Below, piece after piece: positions 45,017-54,760 of a DNA stretch of 64,000 nucleotides. The DNA is taken from NCBI GenBank assembly GCA_019973155.2, contig BPQB01000016.1, positions 372,001 to 436,000 on the forward strand, in the 5' to 3' direction. This DNA comes from Phanerochaete sordida (taxonomy: Eukaryota > Basidiomycota > Agaricomycetes > Polyporales > Phanerochaetaceae). Every line of letters starts with the position of its first letter. Position 1 is the stretch's first letter. A program made the translations under genes and the position numbers. The notes under the pieces were generated by a model that was not told where the DNA came from, searched no databases, and saw only the letters and a list, made by a program, of their open reading frames with translations.

Positions 45017-46148
45017 CTCGAATTCGGGGGCACGGGAGCCCGCCGCCTTCGCACCACTTACGTGGCACCCCGGTGCCACCCGCGGGCACTTTCACCGAGC
45101 AGCCCGTCGCGGCGAACACTCGCAAGCGGGCACTCCACTCGAAGTGTCCTTCGCGCAGGGCGGCCGCTGGCAAATGCGTCGTCGCGAGGGCACGCTCTGA
45201 TCGGCCTTCGCTAGCGTGTGAGTGGGCGCCTGCTTGGCGATGGTGTTCAGCCGCGGCCGAGGGGACGTCCTCCGGCGAGAAGGAGGAGGCGGGGAGGCCT
45301 GGAGCGACGCGTAGACGCGAGTTCTGCATAGCACGTAAATTGGGGAAAATATGAGCGCGACATCAGAAAGTTATGCCAACGGTCGCACACCTGAGATGCT
45401 CCGGGGTGGGCTCCGAGCCCTCCATGTCACGGAGGCGGCGCACCCGCCGCCTGCTCGTCCGTCGACGCGCGTCGCGCTGCGCAGCGCATACACCGCTGAA
45501 TCCTAAAGAAATTCACAAATATTCAGAATTTTGGGCTCAAAACATACCTTTCGAGTGCGCACGACGTTCTCGAGGATGTTGAGGACCGCCCTGCGAGATG
45601 CTGTCCTCGTCGTCGTCGAGATGTACGCGCAAAGCAGGACGGCGCCAGCGCGATCCTTCGTGGCGTTTTGATCCCGGACGCCTGATTTGGCTTATCGGCG
45701 ATAATCCGCCCGCATATCGCGAGCTTATCGCCCTGCCCTCGCTTGTCCGCTACCTCCATCTCGCGCAGCGCGGCCTCGCGGCCTCGACCTTGACGGCCTT
45801 TGGTGAGTACGCTGAGAGTGTGCGGCGTGACCTCAAGCCCACAGCAAGTGTTCCAGCCCGTTCCCCACCAGAAAATATATTATGCAGGGTATTTACTGAG
45901 AGCATGAGCTGAGTGAGCATACTTGAGCAAGTGAATAGAGCGCAGACTTGGAGCGGGACTGAGACTTGTGAGTGAGTGAGTGACAGATCGGACGAAACGC
46001 CATCTTCGTGAGATCAGCAGGAGAGAGCCCAGATTCACGCCGAGTCTTAGAAGTCTGATATTGTGTCACGGAGCATCTGCACGAAGCGACGGCGCCCGGT
46101 GTCGTACGAGTAGCGGCGATGTAGCACCTTCGCGTGATGCAGAACACC
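45017..46148. other. Unassigned, between opposite candidate genes
   Basis: GC-rich at first, then mixed. Frames of 80-126 codons on both strands, no domain. No gene is called. Confidence 0.35.
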
Positions 46149-46184
46149 CGAGGAGCCCGTGAGATATATATTTTGGGCTCCTCG
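46149..46184. repeat. Perfect 10 bp inverted repeat around a TATATATTTT loop
   Basis: CGAGGAGCCC at 46149-46158 and GGGCTCCTCG at 46175-46184 flank a 16 nt loop containing ATATATATTTT. As it lies between two divergent candidate genes it could be a promoter palindrome. Confidence 0.6.
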
Positions 46185-46641
46185 GCTATAGAGGGCGGGC
46201 CTGGCCTGCTCGAGGAAAACATATTGAGACATAACTGTGTGGGATGTGCGCAGACATGGCCTTGCGGCAGCAAGGACTGGAGGCGCAGGACAGCGTACAG
46301 CTATCCTGCAGCTCAAGTCCCCGCTGACCCGAGGGCTTGGCTGCTTGGTACGGCAGCGGGAGCACTCCGCATAAAAATGCGTGAGAACGTCCGAGCCTCC
46401 CGACCGCTAATTCACCTGCGGCGGGGCGGGCTGTCAGCGGCAGCTGCGGGGCCTGTCAGCCGGCATCATGTGCTGGCACTCTGGGCGTGTCAGCGCTGGC
46501 TTGCTCTGATCGGAGGGTGCTCGCCTGCGCTTGCGAGTCGAGCCCAAGTCCGCCCATCGGGAGCCCGTTCGGGCCTCACTTCTGCCTGTTCCTCCCTCTC
46601 CCGCCCTCCTCGTCCTTCTCCTCCTCGCTCATGCGCCCGCC

Positions 46642-47340
46642 ATGTCCAGCAACCGCCCTCTCCGCTCCTTGGATCTGATCCAAGGACATGAAGTGCGTAT
46701 CTGGCCTGGTAGCTATCTCCAGCTGGATTGTAGTGATGCACTACTTACCATAGCTACCGGAAACCTGCATGTAGCCCGGGACACACCCACCGCAACAGCC
46801 CGCCGCTCGATTCGTCCACCCACAAGACCGACAGGCCGGCCAGGACCTGCTGGCAACTCACGGCAAGAATGACGCCGACCGAGCTGCAAGACCGACACGA
46901 TCCGACACGGCGCACGGCCAAAACCGCGTGAAGGGTCTGGACGTCGACCGCCGAGCGCAGGCGAGGAAGAGCAGAGCCAGCGAGAGCAAACACAGTGAGT
47001 GTGCGTATGTGCGGGCCGCGCACGTCCTTATCTGATGCTCTGCGCAGGCGAGCACGGCGCGGTACTCACGGCAGGCCACGCGCGAGAAGCTCGCGATCTC
47101 ACAGCGGAATGTAAGTAAGTATATTGTGTCTGCTTATTGTACGGTGCTGACCGCAGGTTCCAGGCTCTGCACGGCATCCTTACATGCGAACAAATCCATT
47201 TAAACTAATGGCGCGCCGTCAAGGCTGTACAAGACCCAAACGAGCACAGGAGAATCCTCGCGCCGCCGCAAGAACAACGCCGGCCAGCGGAACCGCGCGC
47301 GGCTGCCGTCAGGCAGCGTGCACGGCCGCATGCGCTCGAG
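46642..47340 (+). CDS. Candidate spliced gene in the GC-rich island
   Basis: ATG at 46642 starts MSSNRPLRSLDLIQGHE, ending at a GTGCGT donor. An acceptor at CATGTAG (about 46785) opens a long frame (PGTHPPQQPAARFVHPQD...) to AAACACA with a GTGAGT donor at about 46998. A CTGCGCAG acceptor joins in frame to EHGAVLTAGHAREARDL, then GTAAGT at about 47105. Two acceptors fit next: GACCGCAG gives a short tail with a stop near 47211 when paired with a donor 4 nt later, while GTTCCAG gives an Arg-rich frame to at least 47339 (then GTACGT). TATA-like GCATAAAAATGC lies at about 46367. No domain is recognised. The in-frame joins support coding, but the first intron is unproven. Confidence 0.4.
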
Positions 47341-49607
47341 GTACGTCCGCGGCACCCCGTCTCGCCTCCTCCCTCGCGTCTGACAGCAGCTTTCGCGCAA
47401 GACGCAGCAGCCGGCGCAGACATGCGGACACGACGTCGAGCAGCCCAGTCACCGGCCGGGGATGTGCACGGCTACACAGACCCGTCGTCGCCGCCCGAAG
47501 TCGGACGGCAGCCGACCGCCGCAGGCCGACGTCCCGACGCTCTGCGCACCCAGGAGCCCGCCGCCGCCGCCGCATCGACGCGCTGCGTTCGCCGGACCGA
47601 TCGTCCGCGTCGCCGCGACCCAGCCTCGACGTCCAAACGCCAGCGCGACGGACGCCGTCTCGCCGCCGCCGAGTTGTGCGCCGGCCGCACTCGAGCAGCG
47701 GGCCTACGCGGCGCGGTCGACGCGTCCGTGCGCTCGGATGGCCGGTCGTGGTCGTCGTGCAGTCGGGGCGTTCGGCCTTGTCGTCCATGTCGGAGCGCGT
47801 TCGCGGCGGAGGACGCAGCGCGGGGCGTCGCCTTGATATTCGCGTTCTCCGCGATCGGCTTCGACCTCCGGAGGACAGCACACCGAGCGACGCTCCACCG
47901 TCTCCAGCCAGCGCGCCGCGCGCCGGCGTCCCCAAGCGACGTCCTGCGCCCGTTCCGCGGCCGTCGCGTCCACTGGCCCGCCGCGAAGCACGCCGAACGA
48001 CGAACAGCGCCACCCGCGCGAAGTCTTCCTCGCGGTCCCGCGCCCGGTCCCCAACGCGCGCAGCACCGCACCCGCCGACGCCGCCCCGGATCTCCGCGAA
48101 CGTCTCGCCGCGGGAGGCGCACGAACAGCCACGATGCGCGAGACCGCGACCCTCGCGTCCCCGCGGCGGCCGTGCACGACGCGCCTCGCAGACGCTGCAC
48201 TCGCCGACCGTGCGCTGGCGGGTGCCCGCGCCGCCGACTCGATTTTCCAGCGTCCCGCGAGCGGCGCGGCGTCGGTGCTGGCGGTAGCGACGCCCTCGCA
48301 CGCGCGCGAGGGCCGGGGCGGCGACTTGCTTCTCGGGCTTCCCACGGCCGGGTGTCGAGGGATACGCCCCGGGCGTGCAGCGCGTTGCCGTCGCGCCCGC
48401 GTCGACCGTGCTGAGTGCGTGCCTGCACGCGCGAGGTCGCCGGCGCGATTTCCGGGCTTCCCGCGGCCGCCCCGACGTCTCCGCCGTTCGCGCCGACGCG
48501 CCTGGCGGCCGATGCGGAACTTCGATATTTCGCGGTCCCGCGGCCAGGCGTCGGAGGGCGTACCGTCGTCGCACTGCACGTCGCGCCATCTTCGACCGCG
48601 CCGAGTCCGCGCTCGCACGCCGGCCGCCGCCAAGGGGTCGCCGACTTGATTTTTGGACTTCCCGCGATCGGCGCGATGCCCTCGACGGCCCCACGAACGC
48701 GCGCGCTCGCACGAGCCACGGCGCGCGGCCTGGAACGGAGGCTGTCCTCGTCTGTCGCACGGAGGACGCGCCGGTACGAGTTGGCCGCGCAGGGCTTCCC
48801 GCGGCGTCCTTGACGGTGCCGCCAGCGTCCCGCGCGCGTTCGTCGTCGTGCGCGGAGACGTCGATACTCGCGCTGCCGTGGGTCAAGTGTCCGCCGCGGT
48901 CGGGGCGAACTGCGGGCAAGGGCGCGCGGTGTTCCCGCGGGCGAGCGCGACACCTGGCGTGGAGTTTCGACGCCCCGCACACCCGCCGCAGGGCACCAAA
49001 GCGTTCGCCGCCGTCGTTGCGCCGCCAACTCGGTTTTCTGCCATCCCGCGGGCGGTCTTTCGAGTGCGAGGCCGGCGCGCCTGCGCTGAGCGTACAGCTG
49101 GGCACGGCGATAGGACGCGGGAGGAAGGCGGCGTCCGGCGCTCTAGCGCGGCGGGAAAGTCAAGCTTGGACGCGTGGCCTTCCCGCAGCCGAGGCGTCGT
49201 CTCTGGTACGCTGATTCTGTCCGCGCGCCGGTCTCCCGCTCACGTTTGTGCTTGTCTGCAGCGCGAGAGACGACCGACGAGGAGCAGTGCTGCAGTCAGC
49301 CGAGCCGGTGCGCAGGTAGCCGTGCTCGCGCTCACCGGTCTTTGGCGTGCATCTGGGCGAGACGCGAGTGCACACGGAAAGGAGCAGGGGGGCGCATACA
49401 TGCAGGACAGGAGATGGCGCGGGGTGACAGCGGGAAGGGACGAGTGATGGGAATGACGCGGACGCGTCGCGCGTGTTGTAGCACCCGGGCCGATCCCTGA
49501 AAATATTAGGTCGCAGAGGCACGTTTCTAGGTCGCGCGATCGGGCAGCCCACCGGCGAGTGCTGCACGCACGCAACGCTGTCAGACGCCCACCCACGCGC
49601 GAAGAAC
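47341..49607. other. GC-rich island, right half
   Basis: Extremely GC- and CpG-rich. All frames are open over hundreds of codons on both strands (for example 47309-49105 minus, 47472-49028 minus, 47184-48287 plus), with Arg/Ala/Pro/Ser-rich products, so openness is no evidence of coding. A plus-strand intron-like segment at 47340-47385 (GTACGT to GTCTGACAG) suggests that the transcript from 46642 continues here. Confidence 0.4.
48235..49052. repeat. Diverged tandem repeats in the GC-rich island
   Basis: The motif GCCGACTTGATTTTNGG followed by CTTCCCGCG recurs in diverged form near 48235, 48325, 48442, 48515, 48634 and 49024, mostly about 75-120 bp apart. Neighbouring blocks such as CGCGCGAGG are shared too. 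An earlier weak copy may lie near 47833. Confidence 0.55.
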
Positions 49608-49685
49608 GATGCCGCCCTCGCCGCCGTTGCCGTAGTCGGCGGAATCGTCGCGGGCGCGGGCCTTGCCCTTCCAGTTGGGGCTCAT
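49608..49685 (-). pseudogene. 5' fragment of the aspartic protease gene
   Basis: Same 26 codons (MSPNWKGKARARDD...) as the start of the protease at 36448, then truncated at the duplication boundary. Active-site motifs are absent. Confidence 0.85.
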
Positions 49686-50265
49686 GTCGTGCAAAAGGAG
49701 TGGTGATGGAGAAAGAGAGAAGATGTCGGCGAGTATTAGTGTGATATATGCGCGTAGCCCATCGCCGGATGGTGTTACATTTCAAGGTCGTCGAGACGGG
49801 GCCGGGGGAAGATCCAGAACGGGCGTCTACCCCGCAATAGCTTCAGGCGCGCAAAGTTCGGTGCCTCGTCTCGACGACCGCGTCTCTCATCCCGCTCCGG
49901 GCACTTTCCACCCCTTCTGTCGCGACCCTGAGGGACCAATGCACTGTGCGTGAGCTCACAGTGAATATCTCGCTGAATTTCTTCACATTTTGTACAGTTC
50001 GAACATCAGCACGCGGACGGTGATCAATGCCCGTGGGCCGGAACGAGAGCGCACCAGCTGTGCCCTGCGCAGATGCTCTCCGAGCCAATGCCGATGCTCC
50101 GTACAACGTCCGTTCCGCTCTCTACCGCTGGGTTGTCTATTTTCTTCGAGCTTGGCAACATGCACAAGCCCGCTCGGCGCCACATGTGTGGCTGACCGTG
50201 GAAGAGCTGGCAACCAGGCAAGCAGAAGGTCACCAACTTCGTAGCTGAAAACGACTTTGCTAGGA

Positions 50266-50520
50266 TTACTGTGCATACGCTTGGACCGCCCACACCATCA
50301 TGAACATCCCAATGCACGCGCAGGATGCGATCAGCGCAATATTCTGGGCTGTGCGCGGCAGGGTGCACGCCGCGCACAAGTCATCACTCGGTGCGTTCAC
50401 GAGCGAATTCGCCGCCATGCTGACCATCAGATAAGACACAACTTTGTTTGTCTCCATCGCAGGATCGCAGTCCTTGTCTCCAGGTACACTCCCCCGTGGG
50501 ACCTGCGTCGCACCCACCAT
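50266..50520 (-). CDS. Small putative tail-anchored membrane protein, copy 2
   Basis: 84 residues from the ATG at 50520. From CDPAMETN to the C-terminal QAYAQ it is identical to the copy at 37029-37283. The N-terminus differs (VGATQVPRGSVPGDKD). Here the frame runs upstream to another ATG at 50595 (MRHQPRLRCSWEAKPATFGL). The same upstream residues are largely conserved in copy 1 without that ATG, which suggests the coding part once extended further. The changes between the copies upstream of the identical block keep the frame open. Function unknown. Confidence 0.4.
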   Translation of the reverse strand: MVGATQVPRGSVPGDKDCDPAMETNKVVSYLMVSMAANSLVNAPSDDLCAACTLPRTAQNIALIASCACIGMFMMVWAVQAYAQ

Positions 50521-51284
50521 GAGCACCGGCACCCTCAGCCCGAACGTCGCTGGCTTGGCCTCCCAGGAGCATCTTAGTCGGGGCTGATGGCGCACCGCGA
50601 CGTGTTTCCCCGCCGTCCGCCCTGCTGCAGCCGCCTCCGAGGTGCGGTTCCGCTCCCAGACGGATCAGAGGGCGAACGCGCACGCGGACGATGGGGAGCG
50701 CCAAACGCTGATTGCCTCAAGGTTCGTGTGACTGTGCCTCCGGGCCCTGCACGTAGCGTGCGCTGACACATGCCGGCGTGCACAGCCCTCTGCTGCCGCG
50801 ATGCGATTATCCTCAGCAACACGACGGAGTCGAAGGGGTGTTGTTGCGACCTGCACAACGACACCGCCCGAACAAGAGTCGCGACGCACGGCGACCTTCT
50901 CCCGTCCGCTGCGCACGCCCGCCGAAGCCCGTACGAAGCACCGAAAAAGCGAGCCGCGGCACGACCCCGCCGCACCAGGACGTTCGCGCGTTCTGTTCGC
51001 GCAGACGAGGCGCGTCGCCGTTAGCGAGCGCGGTAAACACGGCGTCGCGCCTCGCGATACGGGATGACGTCACGCGAGCCCGTCCTTTTGGCTTTTTGGC
51101 TCGCTAGCCCATGCGAGCGTGCCAGGCACGCTCCTCGCTTGCGGGCACGACTCCTCCTGCAAATACTGAAGCGGTGGGAGGTATCCTTTCGCAGAGCCCT
51201 GACCGGCCTCGCCGGCATGTGAAGGTCGCTCTTAGCAAACCCTGAAACGAATTCACACAGAAGCATAGCGAGCCTGAGAGACCT

Positions 51285-52557
51285 GTTTCGACGAGAGCTG
51301 TGGCACTGATGTACTTCGTCTACATCGCAATATACGCAGGGCTTGCACCGTTTGTCGCTAAGCGTCCAGAAACATTGATGGGGATGAAGGAGGGACGACA
51401 CGGCGATGACAAAATAGAGCCCAAAGCTGGCTATATGCGAGCTCAAGAAAGCAGATTACATCAAAACCTCTTCTTCGAAGCGTGTGCGATGAAACATGTC
51501 CACAAAGCCTCGCAGGTCGACAGATACGCTATCTCCTTCCTCGCATCGTACCACCTGCACTTGCTCGCAGGCGTGTCACAATCTCCTCGCCGAACTACAC
51601 TTGCGAACTCGCGGACACGATCCACCTGGTTCGGAACGCAAGCCTCGAGCACGAGTCGTCGCTATAGAACATGAACGCGACGTACTACAAGCCGCGAGCC
51701 GCACGGCCCGTCATCTTCGCCACATAAGCACAGCAACCTCGTCTTTTCCCGTCAGCTTCTTCTAGCTGTCGTCCGAGATATGGCTGTCCGAGAGCTCTCT
51801 GTCAAGCTGGTGGGCTGCGAAGTACGACGCGCATACGCAGCTCACTTGTCAGGACGATAGGGAGGACCTCCTGGTCGGCGCGCCGCGGTTTCCCGCGCGC
51901 AGGGTGGGATCGGCCTGCGTCGAGCTGCAGACATGCCCCTTAACGATACCGTCGCCGAGGTCGAAGCGTAAGGCGGCCACCGACGCGCCGACCTGCAGCA
52001 TATTATACGGCTCAGCCATTGCAGTGACGGCGTCACTGCCAGCGTGCGGCTCATCGGGCTTTGCGTCACCTTCTTGAGACGCATACGCGTCTTTGAAGGC
52101 GACCGCGAGCGCAGGTTCGTGAAGGACGTCGACGTCAGCTCATCCTGTCCCAGTTTCAACATCCGCATAAGCAAGAAGAGAAATAAGAGCGGCCGCACAA
52201 GGAGGATGCTCTCTGGTCGTTGCCTGTGACTTGCATGTGAGCAGAGAGGGAGCGAAAATGTATATTGAGGCCAACCCAGAAATAGCGAGCAGACCTCTGC
52301 TGCTGCTGCAGGTGCGACTCGCGCCTTAGTGATCGGGTGAACGCAATCGCAGCAACAAGAGGACCGTCTCTCTAAATGTGTACGATACCTCGAACTAGAA
52401 GTTGTAACGCTTGGCAGTCTCCCGCTTACCTCCTCTCCCGATTCTCGTGAACGACACTGCAACTTTGGTAAGTTAGGTCGGTGCGCTACAATCCTGACAG
52501 GCCACCATCTCATGAGGTGCATACTATAGCCGCCACGGCGAACGGGGGCTGCGGTCG
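51285..52557. other. Unassigned DNA right of the duplication
   Basis: A minus-strand frame of 240 codons (51842-52564) has no domain, and its hydrophobic stretch (LLVRPLLFLFLLMRML) is isolated. Frames at 51300-51765 (plus) are also unsupported. Confidence 0.35.
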
Positions 52558-53031
52558 TCAGCACGAAGCAGCCATCGTCACGCTAACCCCCGCGCCGAGC
52601 ACGCTCGACGTTCCAGATAAGTCAGCCGGGTAGGTGACATGCTTGGCCTCTCTGCGATCTACAAGCCTATACAGTCTTGTCAGACATCTCGATATATTAT
52701 TAATTCTACCCTCGCACTCACTTAGTCCATCTAGTAGTGCTGATGTCTCTCGATGCCAGCTTACGAGCCCGTTGGTTGTTAGGACCCCGAACACTCTATA
52801 TCGTTGAGTCAAAAGATGGTACGGTGCCTGTGAACGCCTTCGCTCCCATTGATATTGCCATGCAGCTGAGCATTCGTCAAGAAGATTAGACAGGAAGTTT
52901 TGGTCGACAAATTTGATTGACGAAAAGTCGCGGAGATGGATTCTTGCACAGGAAGGCCCTGCGCTCATTTCATGCGCATTGTTGCTAAAGTACCAAGCCG
53001 TGAACGGCCAGAAGATGCTGCCACTATTCAT
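52558..53031 (-). CDS. Hypothetical ORF, weak
   Basis: A 157-codon frame with ATG at 53031 (MNSGSIFWPFTAWYFSNNAH) in DNA of moderate G+C, where such length is not expected by chance. Composition is mixed and protein-like. No domain, signal peptide or intron signal is seen. It could be a remnant of a larger gene. Confidence 0.25.
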   Translation of the reverse strand: MNSGSIFWPFTAWYFSNNAHEMSAGPSCARIHLRDFSSIKFVDQNFLSNLLDECSAAWQYQWERRRSQAPYHLLTQRYRVFGVLTTNGLVSWHRETSALLDGLSECEGRINNISRCLTRLYRLVDRREAKHVTYPADLSGTSSVLGAGVSVTMAASC

Positions 53032-53522
53032 CGAGCTGTGGAGATGGTTTGGCGAAATTCATGGGCTCCGATGTGCAAGGATACTTGAAGGACATACTTA
53101 CAAGATTGCGCGGGGCGATCGCTTGGAAAGTAATTGGACTGATTGGCATGTATTTCGATATTCCAAGACTGACCGCAGCGCTCCATGTATGCATTATCGA
53201 GGCAAACGTTTACCATCAGTCGAGACGTCGAGATGCTAGTGAGAGGTAGAGGCTCGAAGCAGTGCCCAGGCGCTTGTGAAAGCCAGTTTTGAACAGGTCT
53301 TCTCACAGCAGACGAAATCGTACCATCTCCCAGGCCTCACGGCATCTCCAGAGCAATGCACGATCCCCCGTGGACGATGCGAACAGTGTGCTATTGATAC
53401 AGCGATGTACGACATCGTCGGACGAAACCGCAGCGCGCCGCAGGCGCACCACAGCACCAGGTCCCGAATCTCACCCGTGCCCTGCACCGGGTCTCTCCTC
53501 CCAAAAAATCTCATTCTCTGCC

Positions 53523-54630
53523 TTATGACGAGCCGTCGATGCCGCCGGTCGCGCCGGTCGCGGCGATACGAGCCGCAGCGTCGGCCGTGGTGTCGCAGGT
53601 GATCGAGGTGCCCTTGCTGTTGACGAGCGGCAGCGCGACGCACTGCAGGCCGCCCGCGCACTGGGTGACGGAGAACTGGCCGTTGACGCACTGCGCGAAG
53701 CCGCCGTTGACACACGCGTTCTGGCCCGCTGCGAGCGCGGCGTCAGGACGCGTCGGGCGGAAGGGCAGGGACAAGACACACCTGTGCACGCGGAGCTCGC
53801 GGTGAGCGTCTTGAACGACGCGTTCAGCTTCTGCGCGTCCTGGCCGTTCGCGAGGTGGAAGTCGCCAGACGCAGCCGCAGGGCTCGCAGCCGCGGGCGCT
53901 GCGGCACCGGCACCGGCGTTGTTGACCGCCGAGGGCGCAGCCGCCGCCGCAGACGAGGCCGGGGGCGCGGCAGCAGCAGATGTGGCCGCGGCCGGGGGCG
54001 CGGCGGCCGCGCCTGAGCCGACGTTGCCCGGGCTCGAGATGGTGTCGGTCAGCTGCGTGCCGTCCGCGACGGGGCCGCTCGGGTTCGCGGGGCAGGAGCC
54101 ACGGGGGTTGACTGGCTGCGTCTGGCCGAAGGGGATCGTGCCCGGCTGGCCGACCGCGACGCCGCCGACGAAGTTGGTTGCGCTCGTGCTCGCGAACTGG
54201 CACTGGAAAGCCCCGTTGAGCTCCGCATTCTTGGGCGCCTGCTGGCAGTACTGGACCATCTCCGAGGAAGGCTGGACCGGATGTGTGAGACCTCCGGGAC
54301 GCGCTGAAAAGATGGACAGCGTACCGAGTTCCTAGGCTGCTGAGCAAAGATCTGTGCGAACTTGATCATGTTCGGGTCGTTGTTCAGCTGCTTCGCGAGG
54401 TCGATCATGGTGTCTGCAGCATTCTGCTGGTCGCAGGGGCCAGCGGCCGCCAGGAGGGTGCCGAAAGAGTTGACGGCAATCTGGTTGCACTGCTGTCCGC
54501 CGCCAGCGGCATCGCAAGCAGCCTCCCACTTCGTGGTGGAGTCGGAGATGACCTGGGCGATACGCTTGTTCAGCGTCGGGGCAGCAGCCGCAGAGAGACC
54601 GAAGAGGAGCAGGGCGGGAACGTAGACCAT
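53523..54630 (-). CDS. Secreted CBM19-like chitin-binding protein
   Basis: Exons 54630-54325, 54271-53782 and 53728-53523 give 333 residues. The signal peptide is MVYVPALLLFGLSAAAAPTL. A helical N-terminal region with paired cysteines (CDAAGGGQQCNQIAV, GPCDQQNAADTM) is followed by an Ala/Pro/Ser-rich linker and then a C-terminal module: LNASFKTLTASSACT, QNACVNGGFAQCVNGQF, QCAGGLQC and LPLVNSKGTSITC. This cysteine order matches CBM19, a chitin-binding module found in fungal chitinases. No catalytic domain is present. It is probably an extracellular wall-associated lectin-like protein. Similar linker-CBM19 proteins are frequent in wood-decay fungi. TTATATA lies about 125 bp upstream. Confidence 0.78.
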
Positions 54631-54753
54631 GGCTACGGATAGGCGTTGACAGTTAAAGAGAAAGAGAATGTGAGACGAGCGCAGCTCGTTGAATAGAGGA
54701 AGAAGTGGGAGAGAAGGAGGGGACCTGGAGTGCACTCACCAGCTCGGCACTCG

Positions 54754-54760
54754 TTATATA
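54754..54760 (-). promoter_or_regulatory. TATA-like box of the CBM19-like gene
   Basis: TATATAA on the minus strand, about 125 bp before the ATG, implying a longer leader or a leader intron. Confidence 0.45.

Larger units (their letters stand above)
49608..51284. repeat. Direct segmental duplication, right copy
   Basis: Matches 36371-38045 in the same orientation, offset 13,237 bp at the left. It opens with the 5' 78 codon-bearing bases of the protease exon 1, cut off at 49608 where unrelated sequence (CCCACGCGCGAAGAAC) begins, so the protease piece here is a non-functional fragment. About the first 860 bp are identical to the left copy; the rest is diverged. Confidence 0.9.

Noticed and set aside
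47309..49105. Very long minus-strand frame in the GC-rich island as a gene
   Set aside because: Almost all six frames are open there because stop codons are rare in such GC-rich DNA. The product is Arg/Pro-rich without a domain, and plus-strand splice signals fit better.
36371..51284. Reading the direct repeats as LTRs of a retrotransposon
   Set aside because: The repeats do not start TG and end CA, no target-site duplication is visible, they contain the 5' end of a host protease gene, and no reverse transcriptase, RNase H or integrase motif was seen between them.
51842..52564. 240-codon minus-strand ORF with a hydrophobic patch
   Set aside because: Serine/arginine-rich, no family resemblance, no plausible promoter or introns; probably chance.
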